Positions 23,936 through 32,351 of a stretch of DNA of 64,000 bases are shown here, in pieces. Origin of the DNA: Krasilnikovia cinnamomea (GTDB lineage Bacteria > Actinomycetota > Actinomycetes > Mycobacteriales > Micromonosporaceae). The position numbers and the translations under genes were made by a program. How positions within the stretch are numbered: position 1 is the first letter of the stretch; each line of letters opens with the position of its first letter. Under the pieces are notes generated by a model, which did no database searches, was not told the DNA's origin, and was given only the letters and a program-made list of their open reading frames with translations. The stretch lies in assembly GCF_004217545.1 (NCBI RefSeq), contig NZ_SHKY01000001.1, positions 434,001 through 498,000 on the forward strand. Reading direction: 5' to 3'.

Positions 23936-26257
23936 GTGTTGACCCCACGACGCCCCACTCCCCTACGGCGCGCCCTGCTCGGGCTCGCGGCCGCCCTGCT
24001 GACCAGCGGCGCCGCGGTCGGTGTCGCCGCACCGGCCCACGCCGCGGCCGGACTGACCGCCACGTTCTCCTCGGCCGACAACGGCTCCTGGTATCTGGAC
24101 AAGTACGTCATCGCCAACCCCACCTCCGCGTCGATCACCGGGTGGACCCTCGAGTTCGACCTGCCACCCGGCGTCACGATGGGCAGCGCCTACAACGGCA
24201 CGGCCACCACCAGTGGCGGCCACGTCACGGTCGGCAACGCCCACTACAACGGCACCGTCCCGGCGGGCGGCACCACGGAGCCGTACAGCTTCTGGTTCGT
24301 CGCCACCGGCTCCCCGGCCGCGCCCCTGAACTGCCGGATCAACGGCAACCGGTGCGACGGTGGCCCCGACCGCGCGCCGGGGGCCCCGACCGGGCTGGCC
24401 GTGACGGGCCGGACCACCACGACCGTCGCGCTGTCGTGGACGGCGGCCACGGCCGGGGACTTCCCGGTCGCCTCGTACGACGTGTATCGCGGCGGCGCCC
24501 TGGCCGCCAGCGTCACCGGCACCGCCGCGACGGTGACCGGGCTGGCGCCCAAGACCGCGTACTCCTTCACCGTGCGGGCGAAGGACGCCCGCGGCAACGC
24601 GTCCGCCGACAGCGCGGCCGTCTCGGCCACCACCCGTGACCCGGCCGAGGACACCACCGCTCCCCCGGCGCCGGGTAGCCTGCGTACGACGGGACGGACC
24701 GCCACCAGCGTGAGCCTCGCCTGGAACGCGGTCACCGACGCCAGCGGCATGGCCGGGTACGACGTCTACCGGGGCGCGACGCTGGCCACCACGGTGGGAC
24801 CCGCCGTCACGGCCGCCACGGTCGGCGGGCTGAGCCCGCTGACCGCGTACACGTTCACCGTGCGGGCGCGCGACACCTACGACAACGCCTCGCCGCCCAG
24901 CGCCGCGGTGACCGTGACGACCGACGACGCGGTCGGCACCGGCAACTACGCCAAGGTCGGCTACTTCGTGCAGTGGGGCATCTACGGCCGGCAGTTCTTC
25001 GTCCGCAACCTCGACACCTCGGGCGCGGCGGCGAAGCTGACCCACCTCAACTACGCGTTCACCAACCTCGACCCGGTGAACCTCACCTGCATGAACGGGG
25101 TCACCAGAGGCACCACCGGGAACCCGCAGGACCCCGACCAGGGCACCGGCGCGGGTGACGCGGACGCCGACTACGCCCGGCCGATGAGCGCGGCGCAGTC
25201 CGTCGACGGGGTGGCCGACACCGGGTGGGAGCCGCTGCGCGGCAACTTCAACCAGCTCCGCAAGCTCAAGGCGAAGCACCCGCGGCTGAAGGTGCTCATG
25301 TCGATCGGCGGCTGGACGTACTCGAAGTTCTTCTCCGACGCGGCCGCGACCCCCGCCGCCCGGGAGAAGTTCGTGCGCTCCTGCGTGGACATGTACCTGC
25401 GCGGGAACCTGCCCGCCTACAACGGGGCGGGCGGCGCGGGCAGCGCCGCCGGCATCTTCGACGGCATCGACCTGGACTGGGAGTGGCCGGGCGCCGAGGG
25501 GCACCCGGGCAACCACTGGGGTGCGCAGGACAAGGCGAACAACACCGCGCTGCTGGCCGAGTTCCGCAGGCAGCTCGACGCGCTGGGTGCCACCACGGGC
25601 CGGCGTTACCTGCTCACCGCGTTCACCCCGGCGGACCCCGCGAAGATCGCCGCCGGCTGGGACATCGGCGCCTCCGGTGTCTTCCGGTACCTGGATTTCG
25701 CGAACGTCCAGGGGTACGACTTCCACGGCGCGGGCAGCGACAACTCGTGGGAACCGAACCGCACGGGCCATCAGGGCAACCTCTACCGCGACGCGCAGGA
25801 CCCGTACCCGTTCGAGTTCAGTGTCGAACGGGCGATCCAGACCTACCTCGACGCGGGCGTGAACCCCCGGCAGCTCACCGTCGGCGTCGCGTTCTACGGC
25901 CGCGGCTGGCAGGGCGTCACCGCCGGCACGGCACCGGGCGGCGGTTCGGCGTACGGCGAGTGGCAGTCGGCGACCGGCGCCGCACCGGGACAGTTCCCGG
26001 AGGAGGCCGGCACCCGCGGGTACGCCAACCTGCTGGCCGCCGTGCCCGGTTGCGTGGTGCACCACGACGCGCAGTCGGTGTCCACCTACTGCTACACGGG
26101 CCCAGGTGGACAGTGGTGGACGTACGACGACGCGTGGTCGCTGGCCCGCAAGACGGCGTGGACCAGGGAACGCGGGCTGCTCGGCGCGATGATCTGGGAG
26201 ATGTCGGGCGACACCGCGAGCGGTGAGCTGATGACCGCGCTGGACGGCGGGCTCTGA
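23936..26257 (+). CDS. Secreted GH18 chitinase with CBM2 and two FN3 domains
   Basis: 773 residues in this order: signal peptide 1-37; CBM2 about 39-140; FN3 about 147-235 and 243-330; GH18 about 337-770. The catalytic motif DGIDLDWEW (DxxDxDxE) lies near residues 509-517, with SIGGWTYSKFF upstream. It hydrolyses chitin by substrate-assisted retaining chemistry. A GH18-type LPMO partner lies 0.7 kb downstream on the opposite strand. Expression is probably repressor-controlled through the inverted repeat at 23902. Confidence 0.95.
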   Translation: MLTPRRPTPLRRALLGLAAALLTSGAAVGVAAPAHAAAGLTATFSSADNGSWYLDKYVIANPTSASITGWTLEFDLPPGVTMGSAYNGTATTSGGHVTVGNAHYNGTVPAGGTTEPYSFWFVATGSPAAPLNCRINGNRCDGGPDRAPGAPTGLAVTGRTTTTVALSWTAATAGDFPVASYDVYRGGALAASVTGTAATVTGLAPKTAYSFTVRAKDARGNASADSAAVSATTRDPAEDTTAPPAPGSLRTTGRTATSVSLAWNAVTDASGMAGYDVYRGATLATTVGPAVTAATVGGLSPLTAYTFTVRARDTYDNASPPSAAVTVTTDDAVGTGNYAKVGYFVQWGIYGRQFFVRNLDTSGAAAKLTHLNYAFTNLDPVNLTCMNGVTRGTTGNPQDPDQGTGAGDADADYARPMSAAQSVDGVADTGWEPLRGNFNQLRKLKAKHPRLKVLMSIGGWTYSKFFSDAAATPAAREKFVRSCVDMYLRGNLPAYNGAGGAGSAAGIFDGIDLDWEWPGAEGHPGNHWGAQDKANNTALLAEFRRQLDALGATTGRRYLLTAFTPADPAKIAAGWDIGASGVFRYLDFANVQGYDFHGAGSDNSWEPNRTGHQGNLYRDAQDPYPFEFSVERAIQTYLDAGVNPRQLTVGVAFYGRGWQGVTAGTAPGGGSAYGEWQSATGAAPGQFPEEAGTRGYANLLAAVPGCVVHHDAQSVSTYCYTGPGGQWWTYDDAWSLARKTAWTRERGLLGAMIWEMSGDTASGELMTALDGGL

Positions 26258-26314
26258 CGCGATGGTGGCCGGGCCGCCGCACCGCCTTCCAGGCAGGTAC
26301 GGCGACCCGGGAAC

Positions 26315-26959
26315 CTACTCGTTGAGGAGCGTCAACATCTGTTGGATCTGACCGGTACGGGACTCCACGACGCGGCGGGCGAACTCCTTGGTCTCGGCGT
26401 TCGCCCCGTCCGCGGCCTCCTTCGTCGCCATCTCCACCGCGTTGTGCTGGTGGCCGATGAAGAGGTTGAGGAGCCGACCGTCGAATTCGGACTTGCTGGC
26501 CTTCTTCAGCGCCGCGATCTGCTCCGGTCCGGTCGCGGGCAGGCCACCGTGGTTGGCATGCGCCGCCGGGTCGGTGTCCACGGCGACCGGTTTGGACCAG
26601 CCGCGCAGCCATGACGTCATCATGCTGACCTCGTCGGTCTGGGTCGCCGCCACGGCCGCGGCCAGCGTCCGGACCTCCTCCCGCTGCGCCCGGGCACCGG
26701 CGAGCTGCGCCAGTTCCACGCCCTGCTTCCCATGGGCGACCATCATCTGCAGGAACATCACGTCGGTGTCGTTGTGTGGGCCGTCGGCGCGCACCGTGGT
26801 CGCCGACCCGGTCGTCGCCGGATCGGCCGCCACGGCCTCGCTGGTCGGCGACCCGGCGGGCTGCCGGTCGGCCGACCCGGTGCCGCAGGCGGTCAGGGTC
26901 CACGGCACGACGACGGCCAGCAGCAGGGCGGCCCGGCGCGACCCCTTCCGTTGCCTCAC
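26315..26959 (-). CDS. DUF305 lipoprotein, translationally coupled to the LPMO
   Basis: 214 residues. A lipobox-like LTACG ends the signal sequence at about residue 25, giving a lipid-anchored protein. The DUF305 domain has DVMFLQMMVAHGKQ and NLFIGHQHNAVEM, with conserved Met/His residues that in relatives such as cyanobacterial CopM bind copper. The GTG start overlaps the LPMO stop (GTGA). A role in handling copper for the copper-dependent LPMO is an inference. Confidence 0.85.
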   Translation of the reverse strand: MRQRKGSRRAALLLAVVVPWTLTACGTGSADRQPAGSPTSEAVAADPATTGSATTVRADGPHNDTDVMFLQMMVAHGKQGVELAQLAGARAQREEVRTLAAAVAATQTDEVSMMTSWLRGWSKPVAVDTDPAAHANHGGLPATGPEQIAALKKASKSEFDGRLLNLFIGHQHNAVEMATKEAADGANAETKEFARRVVESRTGQIQQMLTLLNE

Positions 26960-27762
26960 AGCGGCAACCAGAGCGCCAGGGTGAACTGCGACGGCTCCCA
27001 GCCCTGCAGGGCGGTGTGTCCCTGCCGGCACTGGTAGCGCTTGCCGGCGAACGTCACCGCGTCTCCGGTGCGGTAGCTCGTCCCCGCGGCCCAGGTGCCC
27101 GCCGCCCCGCCACCGGGCTTGCTCGGGCTGCCGGTCTGGGTCGGGGTGCCGGGCTGGGTCGGGGTGCCGGGCTGGGGCGGCGTGGTCGGCGCGGTGGTGG
27201 GCGGTGTCGTCGGCTGGGTGGTCGGCGCGGGCGCGGATCCGCCGCCACCGATGTTGAGGTCGACGCAGTTGTAGAACGCCATCGGGGTGTCACCGATGTT
27301 CCACACCGCCAGCACGGTCTGCCGCCCGGAGAACGCGCTCAGGTCGACCTGGTGCGTCACGACCGCCTCCGGCTGCCGGTTGCCGTCGTCGAAGACCGCG
27401 ACCCGCTTGTCCCCGATGAAGTACTCCCAGGTGCTGGTGCGGTGGCGCGCGGTGAGGGCCCAGCTGAACGAGACGGTCTTCCCGACCGCCTTGGCGGGCC
27501 AGTTACGGCTGTCGTCGTTGAGCACCGCGAACTGGGCGAGCCCGCCGTTGCAGTTGCGCTGGCCCTTCGGGCCCTCGACACTCTGCGGCTCGAACTGGAT
27601 CGGGCCGCAGTCGGGTACGGCCTTCGCCGCGCACAGGGCCTGCCGGCTCGGCGGCGACGACACGTATCCGTGCGCCGAGGCGGGCGAGCCGGTGACGGCG
27701 AGCGTCGCGCCGGCGGCCGCGATCGCGGCGAGCGGATAGGTGATCAGTCTGCGCATGGCCAT
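26956..27762 (-). CDS. AA10 lytic polysaccharide monooxygenase with CBM5/12
   Basis: 268 residues. Signal peptide 1-30, then mature His31 (SPASA/HGYV), the first ligand of the copper histidine brace. The second His is in TARHRTSTWEYFIG. The AA10 domain spans about 31-180, followed by a Pro/Thr/Gln-rich linker and a chitin-binding CBM5/12 (about 222-268, WAAGTSYRTGDAV). It oxidatively cleaves crystalline chitin or cellulose; the chitin-binding module and the neighbouring chitinase favour chitin. ATG at 27762 or 27756. Confidence 0.93.
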   Translation of the reverse strand: MAMRRLITYPLAAIAAAGATLAVTGSPASAHGYVSSPPSRQALCAAKAVPDCGPIQFEPQSVEGPKGQRNCNGGLAQFAVLNDDSRNWPAKAVGKTVSFSWALTARHRTSTWEYFIGDKRVAVFDDGNRQPEAVVTHQVDLSAFSGRQTVLAVWNIGDTPMAFYNCVDLNIGGGGSAPAPTTQPTTPPTTAPTTPPQPGTPTQPGTPTQTGSPSKPGGGAAGTWAAGTSYRTGDAVTFAGKRYQCRQGHTALQGWEPSQFTLALWLPL

Positions 27763-27910
27763 CGTCTACTCAACCCGTTTCTGTCGATCAGATCGCCGGT
27801 CTTTCCGACGGATCTCGAGTAACGGTCGCGACGCTAACCAGGGATTTCTCAAACGAACCTTAAACGATTCGGAAAGGGCCGTGAAACCACGCAGCGGCAA
27901 GGCTCGGCGA

Positions 27911-29269
27911 CTATCCGCGTCGCGGCGTGCGTACCTTTTTGAAGAGTCCACGCGGCCGCGACGGCCGTGGAACGGTGGCCTGCGCCCGGGGTCCAGACGG
28001 TTCCGGTACCGACAGCACGACCGCCAGCCGGGCCCCGCCGAGTGGCCCGCGGCTGATCTCGAGCCGTCCCCCGGCGGCCACCGCCACCCGCTGCACGATG
28101 TCGAGGCCCAGCCCCGTGGAGCCGGCCCCACTCGACCCGCGCCGCACGGCGGCGGCCGGGTCGGCGATTCCCGGGCCCGCGTCGTCGACGATCAGCGCGC
28201 GGTCGGAGATGCTGACCTCGAAGCCGCAACCCTCGGGCGTGTGCGAGAAGACGTTGCCGAGCAGGGCGTCCACGGCGAGGATCAGGTCGCCACGCGACAC
28301 CGGCACGGTGACCGGCCGGTCGCCGCCCACGACCGTCCACGGGCGCTGCTGGTCCTCGGCCAGCACCGACCAGAACGCCAGCCGGTCGGCCAGCACCTCG
28401 ACCAGGTCGGTGGACTCGGCGGCGCGGTCGCCCGCGCCCCGGCGCGCCCCGGTGATGATCGCCTCCAGCTCCTCGTCCAGCAGGTCGCAGGCCTGGCGCA
28501 TCCGTTCACCGAGCGGCCCCGGCGGCATCGCGTCGGCGTCGAGACGCAGCGCGGTCAACGGGGTACGCAGCCGGTGCGACAGGTCCGCGGCGAGTTCCCG
28601 CTCGGCGGCGAGCAACCGGCGCATGTCGCGGGCCATCGTGTTGAACGCCTGCGCGGCGTCACGCAGCTCGGGTGGGCCCTCGGGCACGACCCGGGCGCTC
28701 AGGTCGCCCTGGCCCAGTTCGCGCGCCGTACCCGCCAGCCGCCGGGTCGCCCGGACGATGCGGCCGCCGAGCCGGTCCGCGACCAACGTCGATCCGAGGA
28801 CCAGAACCACCGCCACCGCGCCGAGCGCCAGCCATGCCCGCCACACGCCACGTTCCATGTCGGCGCGGGTCACGTACACCTCGATCACCGCCGTGCGGCC
28901 GTCGCGGATCACCGTGGGCGACAGGTACGACACGCCCGTTCCGGCATCGGTGGTGACCGCTCGCCGGTACCGGGCCGCGAGCGCCACGTCATCGGGATCG
29001 GCGTGCGCCGCGCCGATCGGCGCCAGCCCGGGCAGGTGTACCGCCAGCCGCCGCTGGCTTCCGGCGGCGGTGCTGGCCACCGCCAGGGTCAGCAGCCTGG
29101 GGTCGGCATCGACCGCGAGGGCCGCCACCATCGCGCTGGCCTGCTGCCGGGCGTCGCCGAACGCGCGGTCCTGCGCGAGCTGCCGGGTGACGACCGCCAA
29201 CGGCACCAGGAAGGCCAACGCCACCATCGACGTGATGGCCAGCGCCAGCCGGTTGAGCGCCCACCTCAT
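27911..29269 (-). CDS. Sensor histidine kinase
   Basis: 452 residues. Transmembrane helices at about 10-28 and 145-165 flank an extracellular sensor. HAMP follows at about 167-220, HisKA with the phospho-accepting His in ADLSHRLRTPLTAL, and HATPase with GLGLDIVQRV. It lies 13 bp after the response-regulator gene and forms a two-component pair. The signal is unknown; adjacency to the LPMO operon is suggestive only. Confidence 0.92.
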   Translation of the reverse strand: MRWALNRLALAITSMVALAFLVPLAVVTRQLAQDRAFGDARQQASAMVAALAVDADPRLLTLAVASTAAGSQRRLAVHLPGLAPIGAAHADPDDVALAARYRRAVTTDAGTGVSYLSPTVIRDGRTAVIEVYVTRADMERGVWRAWLALGAVAVVLVLGSTLVADRLGGRIVRATRRLAGTARELGQGDLSARVVPEGPPELRDAAQAFNTMARDMRRLLAAERELAADLSHRLRTPLTALRLDADAMPPGPLGERMRQACDLLDEELEAIITGARRGAGDRAAESTDLVEVLADRLAFWSVLAEDQQRPWTVVGGDRPVTVPVSRGDLILAVDALLGNVFSHTPEGCGFEVSISDRALIVDDAGPGIADPAAAVRRGSSGAGSTGLGLDIVQRVAVAAGGRLEISRGPLGGARLAVVLSVPEPSGPRAQATVPRPSRPRGLFKKVRTPRRG

Positions 29270-29282
29270 CGCGGTCCTTCCC

Positions 29283-29969
29283 TCAGCCCGGGTCGACCAT
29301 CATCACGCCGACGCCGCGTACGGTACGCAGCATCCGCGGTTCGGCGGCCGTCTCCCCGAGCTTGCGGCGCAGCCACGACAGGTGTACGTCGATGGTCTGC
29401 TCCTCGCCGATGCGCGGCTGCCGCCACACCTCGGTCATCAGCTCCTGCCGGCTCACCACATGACCGACCCGCTCGGCCAGGTACGTCAGGACGTCGTACT
29501 CGCGGCGGGTGAGCTTGATCGGTTCGCCGTTCATCGACACGCTCCGCTCACTGCGGGCGATCACGAGTGGACCGACCGTGATCGTGCTGCCCTCGTCGGC
29601 GGCGCTGCTACCGTACCGGCGGAGCACGGCGTCGATGCGGGCGAGGATGTGCTCGCCCGAGAACGGCTTCGTGACGTAGTCGTCGGCGCCCGCGTGGAGC
29701 AGGTGGATGATGGCGTTCTCCGATTTGCGCGCGGTGGCCACCACGACCGGCACGTCGGACACGGCCCGGATCATGCGCAGTGCGTCGGTACCGTCCATAT
29801 CGGGCAGGCCCAGATCCAGCAGGATGAGCGTGGGCGGGTGGTCGGCGAGGATGTCGAGCGCCTCGCGCGCCCGGCTCACCGCCTGCACCACGTGCCCGGC
29901 GTCGGTCAGCGTCCGACGCAGCGCCGCGGTGATGATGCGGTCGTCCTCGACAAGCAGGATCAACGCCAT
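29283..29969 (-). CDS. OmpR-family response regulator
   Basis: 228 residues. Receiver domain 1-120: acidic pair in LVEDDR, phospho-acceptor Asp in LLDLGLPDMDG, Lys in YVTKPF. The winged-helix DNA-binding domain (about 130-225) has LTRREYDVLTYLAERVG and VRGVGVMM. It is co-transcribed with the downstream kinase. The ATG at 29969 matches the family length better than one four codons upstream. Confidence 0.93.
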   Translation of the reverse strand: MALILLVEDDRIITAALRRTLTDAGHVVQAVSRAREALDILADHPPTLILLDLGLPDMDGTDALRMIRAVSDVPVVVATARKSENAIIHLLHAGADDYVTKPFSGEHILARIDAVLRRYGSSAADEGSTITVGPLVIARSERSVSMNGEPIKLTRREYDVLTYLAERVGHVVSRQELMTEVWRQPRIGEEQTIDVHLSWLRRKLGETAAEPRMLRTVRGVGVMMVDPG

Positions 29970-30005
29970 AGGATCAAACATAGAGGCAGCTGAAAGGCGG
30001 TAACC

Positions 30006-30599
30006 GTGCGACTACTGCGAGGCTGGGCGCCCCTGCTCGGCTGGCTGGCGGCAACCGTCGCCGGCGTCGCGCTGTCCTCGGTGGCGTTGTTGCCGGTGCT
30101 GCGTGCCGCCGCTCCGGCCGAGCAGGCGCTGACGTCCGTACACGAGCTGGCCGGTCAGGCGGCGCGACCGCAGCCGTCCGTGACCGTGCCCGACGACGTC
30201 CCGCCCACCACGCCCGCCCCGCCCGCTCCCTCATCGGCCTCGCCCACGCCGTCGGCGAGCGCATCGCGGCCGGGCGCCACCCGGTCCCGCAGCGCGACCC
30301 CGGCACCGGAGACGGAAGCGGAGGTCCGGGACGGGTGGACGGTCACGACAGACGAGGCCGGGGTCACCTCTTACACCCGGTCCTTCCTGGTCGAGGGCGG
30401 CCAGGCGGTGATCCGGATGAGCGACGGGCGAATGCAGCTGGTCACGGCCACCCCGGCCGCGGGCTATTCGGTGGAGAAGGTGCAGCAGACCCCCGACAAC
30501 CTGGCCGTCTTCTTCATCGAGCAGGGCCACCATTTCGTCATCCACGCCGTCGTGCGTGACGGCCAGCCGTTCGCCGAGGTGAGCGAGATCGGCGGCTGA
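30006..30599 (+). CDS. Membrane-anchored protein divergent from the two-component system
   Basis: 197 residues. One N-terminal helix (about 10-33), a Pro/Ser/Thr-rich stretch (about 55-105), then a compact beta-rich extracellular domain (about 110-195, WTVTTDEAGVTSYTRSF). No named family. The GTG start lies 36 bp from the response-regulator start, so the two share a promoter region and it may be a target of or co-sensor for that system. Confidence 0.7.
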   Translation: MRLLRGWAPLLGWLAATVAGVALSSVALLPVLRAAAPAEQALTSVHELAGQAARPQPSVTVPDDVPPTTPAPPAPSSASPTPSASASRPGATRSRSATPAPETEAEVRDGWTVTTDEAGVTSYTRSFLVEGGQAVIRMSDGRMQLVTATPAAGYSVEKVQQTPDNLAVFFIEQGHHFVIHAVVRDGQPFAEVSEIGG

Positions 30600-30610
30600 A
30601 CCCGGGTGCG

Positions 30611-31168
30611 CTAGCGGTGTTCCATCACCAGGACCGCCCAGGTGCCCGGCGCCAGCGCCTCGTAGTGGTGCGGCACGTCGCCGGGGAACGACACATAGTC
30701 GCCCGGCCCCAGCTCGACGGTCTCGTTCACGGGCCCGGCGCGCAGCCGGCCCGCGGCGACGACGACGTGTTCGACGCTGTGCGGGATGTGCGCCTCGGCC
30801 TGCCGCGCCTGCCCCGGTTCCAGTTCCATGACGTACAGGTCGCGGCGGGCATGGGTGGAACCGGCCGCCAGCAGGGTCGCCATGAAGTCCGCGCTCTCGG
30901 CCCGCAGGCGCGGCCCCTCTCCGGCGCGCAGGACGCGGACCCGGGGCGCGGGGGGCTCGACCAGCCGGCTGAACGGCACGCCGAGCGCGACGCCGAGCGA
31001 CCACAGCGTCTCGATGCTCGGGTTGCCGGTCCCGGCCTCGAGCTGGGAGAGGGTGGACTTGGCCAGGCCGGCGCGGCGGGCCAGCTCGGCCAGGGAGATG
31101 CCGGCCCGCTCGCGCTCCCGGCGCAGCGCGGCGGCGATGGTCGCCAGCGGAGGGGCGGGCTGGTGCAT
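30611..31168 (-). CDS. XRE-cupin transcriptional regulator
   Basis: 185 residues. The XRE helix-turn-helix is at about 15-62 (ISLAELARRAGLAKSTLSQL), with a C-terminal cupin fold (about 105-180, HIPHSVEHVVV and PGDYVSFPGDVPHHY). Such regulators sense small molecules through the cupin. It diverges from azlCD across a palindrome and probably controls it. Confidence 0.9.
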   Translation of the reverse strand: MHQPAPPLATIAAALRRERERAGISLAELARRAGLAKSTLSQLEAGTGNPSIETLWSLGVALGVPFSRLVEPPAPRVRVLRAGEGPRLRAESADFMATLLAAGSTHARRDLYVMELEPGQARQAEAHIPHSVEHVVVAAGRLRAGPVNETVELGPGDYVSFPGDVPHHYEALAPGTWAVLVMEHR

Positions 31169-31187
31169 GTTCGCTCCATCGGTCAGT

Positions 31188-31207
31188 TCGTTCGGTTTGA
31201 CGAACGA
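31188..31207. promoter_or_regulatory. Palindrome between XRE-cupin gene and azlCD
   Basis: TCGTTCG-GTTTGA-CGAACGA is a perfect 7-bp inverted repeat in the 66-bp divergent gap. A TATTCT -10-like element at 31224 lies 5 nt before the azlC ATG. Confidence 0.55.
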
Positions 31208-31234
31208 CGGGTCGGTCGTTCATTATTCTGAACC

Positions 31235-31966
31235 ATGCGTACGTCAAGCCGAACGCCCGATCGGGCCCTCCGTCGCGACGCCGCTGCCCTCGCCGCCGCC
31301 ATGGTCGCCGTCGGGGCGTCGTTCGGTGCCATCACCATCGCGTACGGGCTGCCCGTCTGGGTGCCGGTGCTCATGTCGTTGATCGTGTTCGCGGGTGGCT
31401 CCCAGTTCCTCGCCGTCGGCCTGATCGCGGCGGGCAACCCGGTCGCGGCCGTGCTGGCCGGGCTGCTGCTCAACGCCCGCCACCTGCCGTTCGGGCTGGC
31501 GGTCGCGCAAGCCGCCGGTCCCCGGCTGCGCCACCGGTTGATCGGCAGCCACCTCATGACCGACGAGGTGGTGGCGTTCACGCTGGCCGAGCAGGATCCC
31601 GCACGGCGCCGCCGCACCTACTGGCTGATCGGCGTCACGCTGTTCACCTCGTGGAACGCGGGCACCGCCCTGGGCGTGTGGCTCGGCGGCGCCACCGGCG
31701 ACCCGACCGTACTGGGGCTCGACGCGGCGTTCCCGGCCGGACTGATCGCGCTCATCCTGCCGTCCCTGCGCGATCGCGACACCCGCCTGGCGGCGCTGGC
31801 CGGCGCGGGCGTGGCGGTGCTGCTCACGCCCGTTCTGCCCGCCGGGCTGCCGGTGCTGTGCGCGCTGCTGGGCCTGGCCGCCCTGATCCGCCCGCGCCGC
31901 CGCAGGCCGGCGGGTGACCATCCCGCGACCGATCCGGCCGTACGTCAGGAGGCGGCCACATGCTGA
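31235..31966 (+). CDS. azlC: AzlC-family branched-chain amino-acid exporter subunit
   Basis: 243 residues with about seven membrane helices. AzlC features are visible: GASFGAITIAYGLP, VFAGGSQFLAVGL and NARHLPFGLAVA. With AzlD it exports branched-chain amino acids or analogues. Its stop overlaps the azlD start by 7 nt. It starts close to a -10-like element, so the mRNA may be leaderless. Confidence 0.9.
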   Translation: MRTSSRTPDRALRRDAAALAAAMVAVGASFGAITIAYGLPVWVPVLMSLIVFAGGSQFLAVGLIAAGNPVAAVLAGLLLNARHLPFGLAVAQAAGPRLRHRLIGSHLMTDEVVAFTLAEQDPARRRRTYWLIGVTLFTSWNAGTALGVWLGGATGDPTVLGLDAAFPAGLIALILPSLRDRDTRLAALAGAGVAVLLTPVLPAGLPVLCALLGLAALIRPRRRRPAGDHPATDPAVRQEAATC

Positions 31967-32268
31967 TCGCCGCCATCCTCGCGCTGGCCATCGGCACCTA
32001 CACCATGCGGCTGGCCGGAGTTCTGCTGCGCGAGCGCCTCGATCTCCCGGCCGGGTTGCAGCGCCTGTTGCCGATGGCCGCCGCGACCCTGCTCACCGCA
32101 CTGGCCGCGACGGCCGCGCTGACCGACGGCGGCGGGTTCGCCGGTGTCGCCCGCCCGGCCGGGGTGGCGGTGGGCGCGGTGGTGGCGTGGCGCCGCGCGC
32201 CATTCGTCGTGGTCGTGGTCGCGGCGGCCGCCACCGCCGCCCTCCTGCGCCTGGCCGGCATCGACTGA
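31960..32268 (+). CDS. azlD: AzlD-family exporter subunit
   Basis: 102 residues with three to four short membrane helices. TYTMRLAGVLLRERLDLP near the N-terminus and LAATAALTDGG in the middle are typical AzlD features. It overlaps azlC and is the second subunit of the exporter. Confidence 0.88.
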   Translation: MLIAAILALAIGTYTMRLAGVLLRERLDLPAGLQRLLPMAAATLLTALAATAALTDGGGFAGVARPAGVAVGAVVAWRRAPFVVVVVAAAATAALLRLAGID

Positions 32269-32351
32269 CCCGCCGTGCCGAGCGCGGCGGGCTAAGGGGA
32301 CGCCTGCCGGGGCCGATGGGAGACGGCAGAGGACTGGCCGGGGGTGGATCG

